From NCBI GenBank assembly GCA_038233075.1, contig JBBSMQ010000001.1, positions 117,987 through 181,986 on the forward strand: 64,000 nt of DNA, read 5' to 3'. The stretch comes from Iamia sp038233075. Its GTDB lineage: Bacteria; Actinomycetota; Acidimicrobiia; Acidimicrobiales; Iamiaceae. Shown piece after piece: positions 41,784 to 50,124 of this stretch. A program made the position numbers and the translations under genes. Within the stretch, counting starts at the first letter, position 1; each line of letters opens with the position of its first letter. The notes beneath the pieces were generated by a model. It had not been told where the DNA came from and made no database searches. It was given only the letters and a program-made list of their open reading frames with translations.

Positions 41784-42995
41784 TCACGGGCCCGCAGGGG
41801 CGGCGACCGCGGGGACGGCGGCGGCCACGGCCCGGGGCACGGCGGCCAGGGCGTGATCGACCTCGGCCGCGGTGGTGGACCAGCCCAGGGTGAGTCGCAG
41901 CGAGCCCCGCGCCGCCACCTCGTCGACACCGAGGCCCCGGAGGACGTGGGAGGACTCCGTCCCCCCCGAGGCGCAGGACGATGCGGCCGAGGCGGCCACC
42001 CCCTCCTGGTCGAGCAGGAACAGCACCTCATCGGCGGCCACACCCGGCAGACACAGGTGGAGGTGGCCCGCCAGGACGTGGCCGCGGTGCCCGTCGGCGC
42101 CGACCACGGTCTCCCGGAACCCGGGCACCAGGGGGTCGAGCGCAGCGTGCAGCCCTGCAGCCAGACGGTCGCGCTCGGCCGTCACCCGGGCCGCGGTCTC
42201 GGCCCGCTGCTCCAGGACCAGGCGGGCGGCGACGCCGAAGCCCACGATGCCGGCCACGTTGGACGTGCCACTGCGGCGACCCCGCTCCTGGCCGCCACCC
42301 CGCAGCAGGGCGGCGAAGGGGGTCCCCTCCCGGACGACGAGTGCGCCCACGCCCTTGGGTCCGCCCATCTTGTGGGCGCTGAGCGACACCAGCGCGGCCC
42401 GAGCCGCGACGGCCGGTAGGTCGAGCCAGGGCGCGGCCTGCACCGCATCGGTGTGGAGGGCGGTGCCGGGGCCGAGGCGATCGAGGGCGTCGGCCACTCG
42501 GTCGAGGGACTCGACGGTACCCACCTCGTTGTTGGCCAGGGCCACCGAGGCCACGGTGGGAGCGACCGGGGCGGCCGCCACTGCAGCCGCGACGGCGTCG
42601 AGGTCCACCCGGCCCCGCTCGTCGACGGCCAGCGGGTGGACGGTGCCACCCAGGCGCGCCGCGGCAACGGCGCCGTCACCCACCGCGTGGTGGTCGATGC
42701 ACCCGACCAGGATCGCCCCGGGTCGGGCGCCCACGACGCCAGCCAGGGCGGTGGCGTCGGACTCGGTGCCCCCGGAGGTGAACACCACCTCACCGGGGGC
42801 GCAGCCGACCAGGGCGGCCACCGCGTCACGGGCATCGTCGACGGCCCGACGGGCGTGGCGGGCCGCGGCGTGGGCACCGGAGGGGTTGCCGTGGTGCACG
42901 CCGAGGAAGGGCAACATGGCCTCGACCGCCTCGGGGCGCACGGGAGTGCTGGCCGCGTGGTCCAGGTAGGTCATCGGCAGCGGATCGGCGGGCAC
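41784..42995 (-). CDS. Cysteine desulfurase (IscS/NifS family)
   Basis: 403 residues from the GTG at 42995, preferred over the ATG at 42974 because TACCGT lies 6 nt upstream. It opens with TYLDHAASTPVRPEAVEAML. The PLP lysine is in SLSAHKMGGPKG. The catalytic cysteine loop is SSCASGGTESSHVLRGLG. NEVGTVESL and RSGTSNVAGIVG are also conserved. It removes sulfur from cysteine and passes it on as persulfide. Adjacency to mnmA suggests tRNA thiolation. It may also serve iron-sulfur assembly, as a NifU-type gene lies at 46409. Confidence 0.94.
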   Translation of the reverse strand: MPADPLPMTYLDHAASTPVRPEAVEAMLPFLGVHHGNPSGAHAAARHARRAVDDARDAVAALVGCAPGEVVFTSGGTESDATALAGVVGARPGAILVGCIDHHAVGDGAVAAARLGGTVHPLAVDERGRVDLDAVAAAVAAAPVAPTVASVALANNEVGTVESLDRVADALDRLGPGTALHTDAVQAAPWLDLPAVAARAALVSLSAHKMGGPKGVGALVVREGTPFAALLRGGGQERGRRSGTSNVAGIVGFGVAARLVLEQRAETAARVTAERDRLAAGLHAALDPLVPGFRETVVGADGHRGHVLAGHLHLCLPGVAADEVLFLLDQEGVAASAASSCASGGTESSHVLRGLGVDEVAARGSLRLTLGWSTTAAEVDHALAAVPRAVAAAVPAVAAPAGP

Positions 42996-43001
42996 CGATC
43001 C

Positions 43002-43007
43002 ACGGTA
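43002..43007 (-). promoter_or_regulatory. Predicted -10 box of the cysteine desulfurase gene
   Basis: TACCGT on the minus strand, 6 nt before the GTG at 42995. It decides between this start and the ATG seven codons downstream. Confidence 0.4.
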
Positions 43008-43030
43008 CCGGCACCGTCTCTCCCCGCCTG

Positions 43031-43801
43031 TCAGCCCGAGCGCGACGAGCCGGCTCGACGGTAGACGGAGATGTGGTGGTCGGCGGTGTCGTCGAAGGGG
43101 GTGGCGGACCAGTCGGCGTGGCGCTCGTCGAGGCCCAGACCGACCTCGGTGGCCAGGGCGTCGAGCGCCGCCGGCCGGAGGTAGCGCACGTGGCAGGGCC
43201 GGAACCGGACCCCGTCGGGGGTGATGTCGACGAACGAGCTCCACGACTCCCCCGCCGCCGAGTCGTGACGGTCGACGAAGAGCAGCACCCGGTCGGCGCT
43301 GATGCTGCGGACCTCGACCGATGACGTGGGCCCGTCCTCGTCGGAGGGCACGAACGCCTCCACGACGAGGCACCCCCCAGGTGCCAGCACCCGGGCCACC
43401 TCCGCCAAACAGGCCCGCTGGGCCACCTCGGTCGTGAGGTTGAACAGGGTGTTGCGCGCCACCAGGATCACGTCGAAGGGACCGTCGGGGAGAGGTCTTT
43501 CCATGTCACCGACGACGACCCGAACCGCAGCGGCGCCCTCCTTGGCCCGCAGGACGTCGAGCATGGCCTCGGAGGAGTCGAGACCGGTGACGGACACCCC
43601 GGCGGCGGCGAGGGGGAGGGCCAGGCGCCCGGTGCCCACCCCGAGCTCGAGGAGGGTCGGCGGTCGCTCGGCGCCGCTCGCAGTCGCGGCCAGGGCCCGG
43701 ACGCGGATCACCGCGGCCTCGGTGGCCGGGGCGTCGTCGTACCAGTCGTCGTAGACTTCGGCGAAGCGGTCGCCGTAGGTGGCAGCGTCGTAGCCCTCCA
43801 T
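43031..43801 (-). CDS. Class I SAM-dependent methyltransferase
   Basis: 256 residues. Motif I LLELGVGTGRLALPLA, acidic motif II TGLDSSEAML, VVVGDMERPLPDGPFDVILV and the post-motif RVLAPGGCLVVEAF mark the Methyltransf_25/11 type. The C-terminal half is beta-rich (VEVRSISADRVLLFVDRHD). The substrate is unknown. The ATG at 43801 fits the conserved MEGYDAATYGDRFAEVYDDWY opening, and longer starts add only Gly/Arg-rich text. Confidence 0.88.
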   Translation of the reverse strand: MEGYDAATYGDRFAEVYDDWYDDAPATEAAVIRVRALAATASGAERPPTLLELGVGTGRLALPLAAAGVSVTGLDSSEAMLDVLRAKEGAAAVRVVVGDMERPLPDGPFDVILVARNTLFNLTTEVAQRACLAEVARVLAPGGCLVVEAFVPSDEDGPTSSVEVRSISADRVLLFVDRHDSAAGESWSSFVDITPDGVRFRPCHVRYLRPAALDALATEVGLGLDERHADWSATPFDDTADHHISVYRRAGSSRSG

Positions 43802-43959
43802 CCCCGCAGCCTCCCACCCGGCACGACCGCCCCGCACCCAGACCCCCTGTCACGCCCCCGGTGATCACATCGCACGCGGCTACGTCGAGCTCGTTCACCG
43901 GTGCGAGGGGTGGTGGCTTCGATCCGGGCCTCGGTGCGGGCACAGGCCAGACTGCGCCG

Positions 43960-44406
43960 ATGGGCAAGGTCAAGGTCAGCACCACCATCGACGCCCCACC
44001 CCGTCGGGTCTGGGAGGAGGTCCGCCACCTGGGCCGCCACGTGGACTGGATGGACGACGCGGTGGCCATCCGGTTCACCTCAGGCCGCACCCTCGGCGTG
44101 GGCACCACCTTCGAGTGCGACACCAAGGTCGGCCCCATCCGTCTGACCGACCAGATGGAGGTGACCGAGTGGCGCGAGGGCAGGACCATCGGTGTCCGTC
44201 ACGTGGGAGTCGTGACCGGCACCGGGCGCTTCACCGTGCGTCGCGCCCGCCGGGGCCGGACGCGGTTCACCTGGGAGGAGCGCCTCACCTACCCGGCGTG
44301 GATGGGCGGACCGGTGGGCGGCCTGGTGGGTGACCGGGTCATGGGCCGGATCTGGCGCAAGAACCTGTCGTCGCTCCGCGAGCTGGTCGAGCAGGAGCGA
44401 GGCTGA
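43960..44406 (+). CDS. SRPBCC (polyketide cyclase/START-like) family protein
   Basis: 148 residues. MGKVKVSTTIDAPPRRVWEEV is the standard SRPBCC opening. HVDWMDDAVAIRF, LTDQMEVTEW and RFTWEERLTYPAW follow, with a final helix FRK-like LSSLRELVEQ. The fold has a deep hydrophobic pocket, and the ligand is unknown. It diverges from the methyltransferase gene. The start at 43960 is favoured over 43861, which adds low-complexity residues. Confidence 0.85.
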   Translation: MGKVKVSTTIDAPPRRVWEEVRHLGRHVDWMDDAVAIRFTSGRTLGVGTTFECDTKVGPIRLTDQMEVTEWREGRTIGVRHVGVVTGTGRFTVRRARRGRTRFTWEERLTYPAWMGGPVGGLVGDRVMGRIWRKNLSSLRELVEQERG

Positions 44407-44523
44407 CGCGCCACCGGGACCGCCAGGCGGATCGGTCACAGGAGCGACCAGGACGCCTGCCCGCGCGACGACGGATGCGGAAGGCGGCGAGGGAGACGGG
44501 CCGCCGCCGGTGGGCGGGAGGGA

Positions 44524-45384
44524 TCAGCCCGCGACGCTGGTGCCGTACTGCGCGCCCATGTAGGCGTAGGCCACCACGGCGAAGCCGAGGCCGAGGGCGA
44601 GGGTGAGCCCGGCGGAGACGAGGTCCCCCTTGGGGCCCAGGCGTCGGGCCCCCTCGGTGAGCAGCAGGCCGGCCAGGCCCCCACCGATGAGGCCCCCGAT
44701 GTGGCCGCCGATGGAGATGCCGGGCACGGCGAAGGTGATGAGCAGGTTGATCACCAACACGGTGACCAGGCCCGAGCGGCGCAGGTCGATGTTGCGCTCT
44801 CGGGCCACCAGGAACGCTCCGCCCATGAGACCGAAAATGGCCCCCGAGGCCCCGACGGTGAGAGCACGCGGGTCGACGAGCACCACGCCAAGCGACCCGG
44901 CGAACAGGGCACAGACGTACAGGGCCAGGAAGCGGAAGCGACCGAGGGCGGGCTCCATGAACTTGCCCAGCACCCACAGGACCCACATGTTGAAGCCGAG
45001 GTGGAGCAGGCCGCCGTGCAGGAAGCCGCTGGTGAGCAGGCGATAGGGCTCGATGGGGACCCGGGGGCCGAAGAGGCCGCCGTCGAGTACCAGGCTGCCG
45101 GAGCTGCCCTGCACCGCGTTGGCTCCGCCGACGATGAGGCCCACGACGAAGACGACGACGTTGATGCCGATCAGGATCTGGGTGGCCAGGGGCTGGGTGG
45201 CGATCGACGCCAGGCCCCGGTACTCCTTCTGGGCGCCGACCTTGGTGCACTCGGGGCAGTGGAACCCGACCGACGCCTGGTGCATGCACGAGGGGCAGAT
45301 GGGCCGGTCGCAGCGCTGACAGACGATCCCGGCCACCCGGTCGGGGTGGCGGTAGCAGGTGCGGACGTCGGCCGGCGCGGTCAC
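44524..45384 (-). CDS. Rhomboid family intramembrane serine protease with N-terminal zinc domain
   Basis: 286 residues. The first 50 form a Cys/His-rich zinc module (CYRHPDRVAGIVCQRC, CPSCMHQASVGFHCPEC). Six to seven membrane helices follow. The catalytic serine is in GASGAIFGLMGG and the catalytic histidine in GGHIGGLIGG. HLGFNMWVLWVLGKFMEP is the conserved first-loop region. It cleaves transmembrane substrates within the membrane. The GTG at 45384 has TAGGAT 9 nt upstream. Confidence 0.93.
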   Translation of the reverse strand: MTAPADVRTCYRHPDRVAGIVCQRCDRPICPSCMHQASVGFHCPECTKVGAQKEYRGLASIATQPLATQILIGINVVVFVVGLIVGGANAVQGSSGSLVLDGGLFGPRVPIEPYRLLTSGFLHGGLLHLGFNMWVLWVLGKFMEPALGRFRFLALYVCALFAGSLGVVLVDPRALTVGASGAIFGLMGGAFLVARERNIDLRRSGLVTVLVINLLITFAVPGISIGGHIGGLIGGGLAGLLLTEGARRLGPKGDLVSAGLTLALGLGFAVVAYAYMGAQYGTSVAG

Positions 45385-45393
45385 AGTGGAGCG

Positions 45394-45399
45394 ATCCTA
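45394..45399 (-). promoter_or_regulatory. Predicted -10 box of the rhomboid gene
   Basis: TAGGAT on the minus strand, 9 nt before the GTG start at 45384. No Shine-Dalgarno is seen. Confidence 0.35.
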
Positions 45400-45433
45400 C
45401 CGGCGGACCAGGCCCTCCCGGGGGGCGGGTGGG

Positions 45434-45596
45434 CTGCTCGCCGCCCCATGACGATCGCCGTCCCTGCGGGCGAGGGCCTGCTCAGCGGCCGGTGAACGAT
45501 CGCCGCCCCGCAGGGGCGGGTGGCCTGCTCGCCGCCCGGTGACGATCGCCGTCCCCCGCGGGGCGGGGGCCTGCTCAGCGCCCGGTGAAGGTGGCC
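45434..45596. repeat. Dimeric minisatellite (3.5 units of 44-47 bp) that includes a stop codon
   Basis: Units start with CTGCTC at 45434, 45478, 45525 and 45571. Odd units read CTGCTCGCCG and even units CTGCTCAGCG, so the true period is a dimer of about 93 bp. Each complete unit carries ACGATCGCCG and a GC-rich hairpin-forming stretch. The fourth partial unit covers the last codons and TGA of the enoyl-CoA hydratase gene, so the repeat seems to have grown from that gene's 3' end. Confidence 0.75.
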
Positions 45597-46357
45597 TTGC
45601 CGGGGCCGTGCTGGCGGAAGGACTCGACCCCGATGCGGGCGTCGTCGGTGGCGAAGACCTGGGCGAAGAGCTCCTGCTCGAGATCGATGCCCGCGCCCAG
45701 TCCCACGTCGAGGCCCCGGTCGATGGCCCGCTTGGCCAGGCCCTGGGCCACAACCGCGCCGACAGCCAGCTCGGCGGCCCAGGCCAGAGCGGCGTCCTGC
45801 ACCTCGTCGGCGGGGACGACCCGGTCCACCAGCCCGATCCGGAGAGCCTCCTCGGAGTCGACCGGCCGTCCCGAGAAGATCATGTCCTTGGCCGGGGACG
45901 GGCCGACCAGCCGGGCCAGGCGCTGGGTGCCGCCGCCGCCGGGGATGACGCCGAGGGCGATCTCGGGCTGGCCCAGTCGAGACCGGTCCGACGCCATGCG
46001 CAGGTCGCAGGCCAGGGCCAGCTCGCACCCCCCGCCCAGCGCCACGCCGCTGATCGCGGCGATGACGACCCGGGGGATGGCAGCCACCGCGCCCAGCGCC
46101 TGGGCGAAGGCGTCGCCGACCACCCGGGCCTCGTCGGCCCCCCCGAACTCGGCGATGTCGGCCCCGGCGGCGAAGACCCGCTCACCTCCGGTGACCACCA
46201 CCGCTCCCGGCGGCTCGGCGGTCAGGGCCTTGGCCGCGCCCTCGACCTGACGCAGCACCTCGGTCGACAGGGCGTTGACCTTGCCGTTGTCGATGCGGAG
46301 GACCGCGACGCCGTCGTCCCGGCGGGTGATCGAGACCAGCGGAGCGGGTTCGTCCAT
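45575..46357 (-). CDS. Enoyl-CoA hydratase/isomerase family protein
   Basis: 260 residues of the crotonase fold. The oxyanion-hole segments are FAAGADIAEFGG and SGVALGGGCELALACD. The catalytic glutamate is in LGQPEIALGVIPGGGGTQRL. The C-terminal trimerisation helices end in FRQHGPGKATFTGR. It probably hydrates enoyl-CoA in beta-oxidation. No other fatty-acid gene is adjacent. The ATG has TAGGGT 7 nt upstream. Confidence 0.92.
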   Translation of the reverse strand: MDEPAPLVSITRRDDGVAVLRIDNGKVNALSTEVLRQVEGAAKALTAEPPGAVVVTGGERVFAAGADIAEFGGADEARVVGDAFAQALGAVAAIPRVVIAAISGVALGGGCELALACDLRMASDRSRLGQPEIALGVIPGGGGTQRLARLVGPSPAKDMIFSGRPVDSEEALRIGLVDRVVPADEVQDAALAWAAELAVGAVVAQGLAKRAIDRGLDVGLGAGIDLEQELFAQVFATDDARIGVESFRQHGPGKATFTGR

Positions 46358-46364
46358 GAGGGTG

Positions 46365-46370
46365 ACCCTA
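46365..46370 (-). promoter_or_regulatory. Predicted -10 box of the enoyl-CoA hydratase gene
   Basis: TAGGGT on the minus strand, 7 nt before the ATG at 46357. There is no Shine-Dalgarno in between. Confidence 0.45.
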
Positions 46371-46408
46371 GAGGGCGAGGCCCGGGGCAGGCCCGGTGCG
46401 ACGACCGG

Positions 46409-46663
46409 TCAGAGGCTGACGGCGGTCTCGGTGTCGAGGCCCACCGCCTCGACCGCGGTGACCCCGGGGACCCGGTCCTTCAGAATCCGCTCCACACCGG
46501 CCTTGAGGGTCACGGTGGAGGCGGGACAGCTCACGCAGGCACCGGTGAGCTCGACCTCGACCACACCCGTGTCGGCGTCGAAGCCGCGCAGGAAGATGTC
46601 GCCGCCGTCGGCCTGGATGGCCGGGCGGATGGCCTCGATGGTCGTCTCCAGCTTCTCGTGCAC
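46409..46663 (-). CDS. NifU C-terminal domain (iron-sulfur scaffold) protein
   Basis: 84 residues from the GTG at 46663. It is a single NifU/NfuA-type domain: TIEAIRPAIQADGGDIFL, then VEVELTGACVSCPASTVTLKAGVERIL with the CxxC cluster-binding pair, and VPGVTAVEAVG. It carries or delivers Fe-S clusters. The GTG is the only start that fits. It lies 51 nt before the enoyl-CoA hydratase gene on the same strand, though that gene has its own predicted promoter. Confidence 0.92.
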   Translation of the reverse strand: MHEKLETTIEAIRPAIQADGGDIFLRGFDADTGVVEVELTGACVSCPASTVTLKAGVERILKDRVPGVTAVEAVGLDTETAVSL

Positions 46664-46835
46664 GGTGTCGCTCGCGGTCAGCGGTCAGAAGGACGCTTAG
46701 TCTCCCATGGCCGGACGGGGCATCCACCACCCGGCAGGTGGGGGCAACAGCGCCGGTCGGGGCGCTGTTCCCCGCTCGGCGGTGCCCGGGGTCACACGCA
46801 TCGGGCGCGACCCGAGATGCAGCCCGGCGCGTCCC

Positions 46836-46841
46836 TACCAT
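46836..46841 (+). promoter_or_regulatory. Predicted -10 box of the membrane protein gene at 46849
   Basis: TACCAT lies 7 nt before the GTG at 46849, supporting that start over longer frames. Confidence 0.4.
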
Positions 46842-46848
46842 CGGCCCG

Positions 46849-48198
46849 GTGCCCGCCCTCGTCCTCGCCCACGGATCGGTCAGCCTGGCCGGCGACGGCG
46901 TGCCCGGGCCGGTGCTCTACGCCGCGGTGGCCGCCCTCGCGGTGCTCGCGGTGACCGCGCTGCGGGCCCGGGGCGCCAGCCCGGTGGGCGGACCGGCCGT
47001 GGCCGCCCTGACCATCGACGGCGCCGAGGCGGGGCCCTGGCCCGGCGACTCCCTCTCCCCGCCGATGCGCCGAGTCGGTCAGGCCGCGGGGCTGGGCGCG
47101 CTGACCGCCTTCCTGGCCGTGGGCTGGCTGGGCTCCGACCTGGTCGGGCTCAACCCTCTGCCCCTCGCCCTGCGGCTGGTCTGGTGGACGGTGCCCCTCC
47201 TGGCCTGGACCCTCGGGGATTGGTGGCGCATCGTCGACCCCCACGATGCCCTCGCCGGGCTGGTCGATCGGGTCCGGGGCCGGCCCGACCCGGGACCGGC
47301 GGGCGTGGCGGTCGACCACGAGGCCGGGGACTGGTGGCTGCCGGCGCTGCTGCTGGGCACCTTCGCCTGGATGGCGACCTGCTGGCTCGAGGGCCTACGG
47401 CCCCGCCACCTCGCCGCGTGGCTGACCCTCCTGAGTGCGTTCCTCCTGGTCGGCGCAGTCGTCGCGGGCCGAGCCTGGGTGCGGCGCACATCGCCACTGG
47501 CCGTGCTGTGCAGCACCATGGCCGCGGCCTCGCCGGTGTCGTGGGTCGGCGGGCGCGTCGGCCTGCGCTCGCCGCTGCGGGGCCTGGCCCAGCGAGCCGG
47601 GGGGCGCCGGTCCCTGGCCGCGCTCAGCGTCGTGCTCGGCGCCACCTTCTGGGAGGCCGTCTCGGGCACCCAGTGGTGGTCGGACCTCTCCGGCGGCAGC
47701 AGCGACCGGGCCCTGGTGTGGTCGACGCTCGGCCTGATCTGGTGCATCCTGATGGTGGTCGGGGCGTGGCTGCTGGTGGGCCGGGCGGCCGAGGAGGTCG
47801 CCGGTCGCACCGCGGGAGCCGAGGCGGATGAGCCCCTCGGTCCGGATCTGGCCGTCGCCCTCGGACCGCTGGTCGCGGTGGGCGTGTTCGCCCACCAGCT
47901 GACCACCTGGCTCGTCGACGTGCAGGACCTGGCCGTCCTCGGGCTCGACCCCCTCAGCCGAGGGTGGGACCTGCTCGGCCGCGCGAGCGTGCGGGCCAAC
48001 GAGGAGCTCCTCGCCCCCGGGGTGGTCTCGTGGATCCAGATCGCGCTGCTGGGCCTGGCCCTGGGCGTGGGCCTGGTGGCCGGCTGGGATCGCCTGGCCT
48101 CCCGCACCGGGCCGGCGGTGGCGAGCACCGGTTGGGTCATGGCGGCCTGGACCGGGGGGATCGGGGCCCTGGCCCTCTGGCTCCTGCTCGGCGCGTGA
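46849..48198 (+). CDS. Polytopic membrane protein (resembles the family annotated as fenitrothion hydrolase)
   Basis: 449 residues with about twelve hydrophobic segments. The opening PALVLAHGSVSLAGDGVPGP and WTVPLLAWTLGDWWRIVDPHDALAGL resemble actinobacterial proteins commonly annotated as fenitrothion hydrolase, though real hydrolase activity is not proven for most. Trp-rich loops (GDWWLPALLLGTFAWMATCW) are notable. I see no catalytic triad. The stop overlaps the next gene as GTGA, so the two are a unit. Confidence 0.72.
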   Translation: MPALVLAHGSVSLAGDGVPGPVLYAAVAALAVLAVTALRARGASPVGGPAVAALTIDGAEAGPWPGDSLSPPMRRVGQAAGLGALTAFLAVGWLGSDLVGLNPLPLALRLVWWTVPLLAWTLGDWWRIVDPHDALAGLVDRVRGRPDPGPAGVAVDHEAGDWWLPALLLGTFAWMATCWLEGLRPRHLAAWLTLLSAFLLVGAVVAGRAWVRRTSPLAVLCSTMAAASPVSWVGGRVGLRSPLRGLAQRAGGRRSLAALSVVLGATFWEAVSGTQWWSDLSGGSSDRALVWSTLGLIWCILMVVGAWLLVGRAAEEVAGRTAGAEADEPLGPDLAVALGPLVAVGVFAHQLTTWLVDVQDLAVLGLDPLSRGWDLLGRASVRANEELLAPGVVSWIQIALLGLALGVGLVAGWDRLASRTGPAVASTGWVMAAWTGGIGALALWLLLGA

Positions 48199-48464
48199 CG
48201 GATGTGGCCCTGGTCCTGGCCCATCAGGGCGGCTGGGACGAGGTGCTGCTCATCCTCACCCCGATCGTCATCTTCGCGGCGCTGCTCGGGCTCGCGAACC
48301 GGCGCGCCAACGCCGAGGTCCGCCGCCGCGGTCACCCGCAGGGGGCCGCCGGCGATGGGATCGACGCCGCCGACGGGACCACCGGCACCGGGCCCGCGGG
48401 CGCGGCTGACGACGGCGCCCCCGACGACGGGCCCGAACGAAGACCTGCGCCCGAGGATCCCTGA
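48195..48464 (+). CDS. Small single-helix membrane protein
   Basis: 89 residues. The GTG at 48195 overlaps the stop of the upstream membrane gene by 4 nt. VALVLAHQGGWDEVLLILTPIVIFAALLGLA gives one helix. The rest is a basic patch (NRRANAEVRRRG) and an acidic Gly/Asp/Pro-rich tail. The LAHQGGWDE text echoes the N-terminus of its partner (LVLAHGS). Coupled translation suggests that it is a subunit or accessory of that protein. No family is recognised. Confidence 0.65.
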   Translation: MTDVALVLAHQGGWDEVLLILTPIVIFAALLGLANRRANAEVRRRGHPQGAAGDGIDAADGTTGTGPAGAADDGAPDDGPERRPAPEDP

Positions 48465-48570
48465 CGGCGCGCGGTTGCCCACCTCGTCGGAAACAGCACC
48501 CCTGAGAGTCGCTGAGCGTCCGTCAGGACTGCGGTTTGTCGCCCACCCGGCACCCCGGGCTGCGAGGACC

Positions 48571-49818
48571 TCACTCGGAACGGACGTCGGCGCCCACCGC
48601 GGTGAGCTTGTCCACGAAGCGGTCGTAGCCCCGGGCCACATGCTCGGCGTCGGAGACGACGGTCTCGCCCTCGGCGCCGAGGGCGGCCACGACCAAGGCG
48701 GCGCCGGCCCGGATGTCGTGGGCCTTCACCGGGGCAGCGGACAGCCGCTCCACGCCTCGGATGAGGGCGTAGTGGTGCTCGACGCGGATGTCGGCGCCCA
48801 TGCGGATCAGCTCGTCGACGTAGCGGAAGCGACCTCCGAAGATGTTCTCGGTGGCGATGGCAGCGCCGTCGGCCACCGACAGGGCCGCGACCATCAGGGG
48901 CATGTAGTCGGTGGCCACCCCCGGGTACGGCAGGCTGTTGATGTCCACGGCCCGGAGCCGCCCCGGCGCCGACGCCCACACCCCGTCGGGGTGGGCTGAG
49001 CTGCGCAGCCCCATGTCGCCCAGCTTCTGCATGAGCATGTCCATGTGCTGGGGACGGGCATCGAGCAGGATCAGCTCCCCGCCGGTGACCGCCAGGGCGG
49101 TGAGGAAGGTGGCCGCCTCGAGGCGGTCGGGGATGACCTCGTGGTCCACCGGGTGCAACGAGGTCACGCCCTCGATGGTCAGGGTGCTGCTGCCCGCGCC
49201 CAGGATGTTGGCGCCCATGCGGTTCAGGAAGGCGGCCAGGTCGGCCAGCTCGGGCTCCTTGGCCGCGTTCTCGATGACCGTGGTGCCCTCGGCCAGCACC
49301 GCGGCCATGAGGGCGTTCTCGGTGGCGCCCACGCTGGGGAACTCCAGGACGATGCGGGCCCCCTGCAGCCGCCCGGCCCGAGCCTCGATGTAGCCGTGCT
49401 CGGTGCGGAGCTCGACGCCGAGGCGGCGCAGGGCACCGAGGTGCCAGTCGACGGGCCGCTGGCCGAAGTCGTCGCCACCGGGCATGGACACCTTGGCCCG
49501 ACCGAGACGGGCCACCAGCGGGCCGAGGACCACGATCGAGGCCCGCATGGCCTCGACCAGGGCGTAGGGGGCCTCGGGGACGGTGTCGGCCGGGGTGTCG
49601 ACAGCAAGGATCCCCTCGGCGTAGGACACCTCTGAGCCCATGGCCCGCAGCAGGTCGGCCATGAGCCGCACGTCGGTGATGTCGGGCACGTTGCGGATGG
49701 TGAAGCGGCCCTCGCACAGCAGCGTGGCCGCCATCAGCTTCAGGACGGAGTTCTTGGCCCCGGACAGGGCCACCTGGCCCTCGAGGGGCCTGCCCCCGCA
49801 CACCACGATCCGCTCCAC
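48571..49818 (-). CDS. murA: UDP-N-acetylglucosamine 1-carboxyvinyltransferase, Asp-type
   Basis: 415 residues from the GTG at 49818. It transfers enolpyruvate to UDP-GlcNAc, the first committed step of peptidoglycan synthesis. SGAKNSVLKLMAATLL carries the conserved Lys and Asn. EFPSVGATENALMAAVLA and LPYPGVATDYMPLMVAALS are standard. At the active-site loop the sequence is MPGGDDFGQRPVDWH, so Asp116 replaces the usual PEP-binding cysteine, as in mycobacterial MurA. Such enzymes resist fosfomycin. Confidence 0.94.
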   Translation of the reverse strand: MERIVVCGGRPLEGQVALSGAKNSVLKLMAATLLCEGRFTIRNVPDITDVRLMADLLRAMGSEVSYAEGILAVDTPADTVPEAPYALVEAMRASIVVLGPLVARLGRAKVSMPGGDDFGQRPVDWHLGALRRLGVELRTEHGYIEARAGRLQGARIVLEFPSVGATENALMAAVLAEGTTVIENAAKEPELADLAAFLNRMGANILGAGSSTLTIEGVTSLHPVDHEVIPDRLEAATFLTALAVTGGELILLDARPQHMDMLMQKLGDMGLRSSAHPDGVWASAPGRLRAVDINSLPYPGVATDYMPLMVAALSVADGAAIATENIFGGRFRYVDELIRMGADIRVEHHYALIRGVERLSAAPVKAHDIRAGAALVVAALGAEGETVVSDAEHVARGYDRFVDKLTAVGADVRSE

Positions 49819-50124
49819 CGGCCCAGCATGCCAGGCGCCCCCGGCCGGCCGGCCCGTCCGAGGCCCCAGCACGGTGAACGCCCCGGTCAACGCGGCGGAT
49901 CAGAGGGGGGCGGGCAGATCGTCGACCGCATCCTGGAGCTGCCTGAGGGCACCCGCTTCAGGTGCTGGCCCCGGTGTGACGGTGTCGAAGGCGAGGGAGG
50001 ACGTGCCCGACCCCGACCGGCCGGAGACCCCGATGCGGCCGTGGACAACGATGCCCGGATCGGCGGTTCGGCGACCCGGCCGGTCCGGTCCGACTCGTTC
50101 GGCGATGGCCGGCGGGGCTGGTCG
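49819..50124. other. Divergent gap between murA and an MFS gene
   Basis: About 305 bases. A minus-strand ORF of 103 codons (49900-50211) ends in ALRQLQDAVDDLPAPL, which looks gene-like, but the rest is not and it overlaps the MFS 5' end, so I do not call it. No hairpin or clear promoter was found. Confidence 0.4.

Noticed and set aside
45434..45596. Tandem repeats considered as a CRISPR array
   Set aside because: Units are contiguous with no unique spacers and include a gene's stop codon, with no cas genes nearby.
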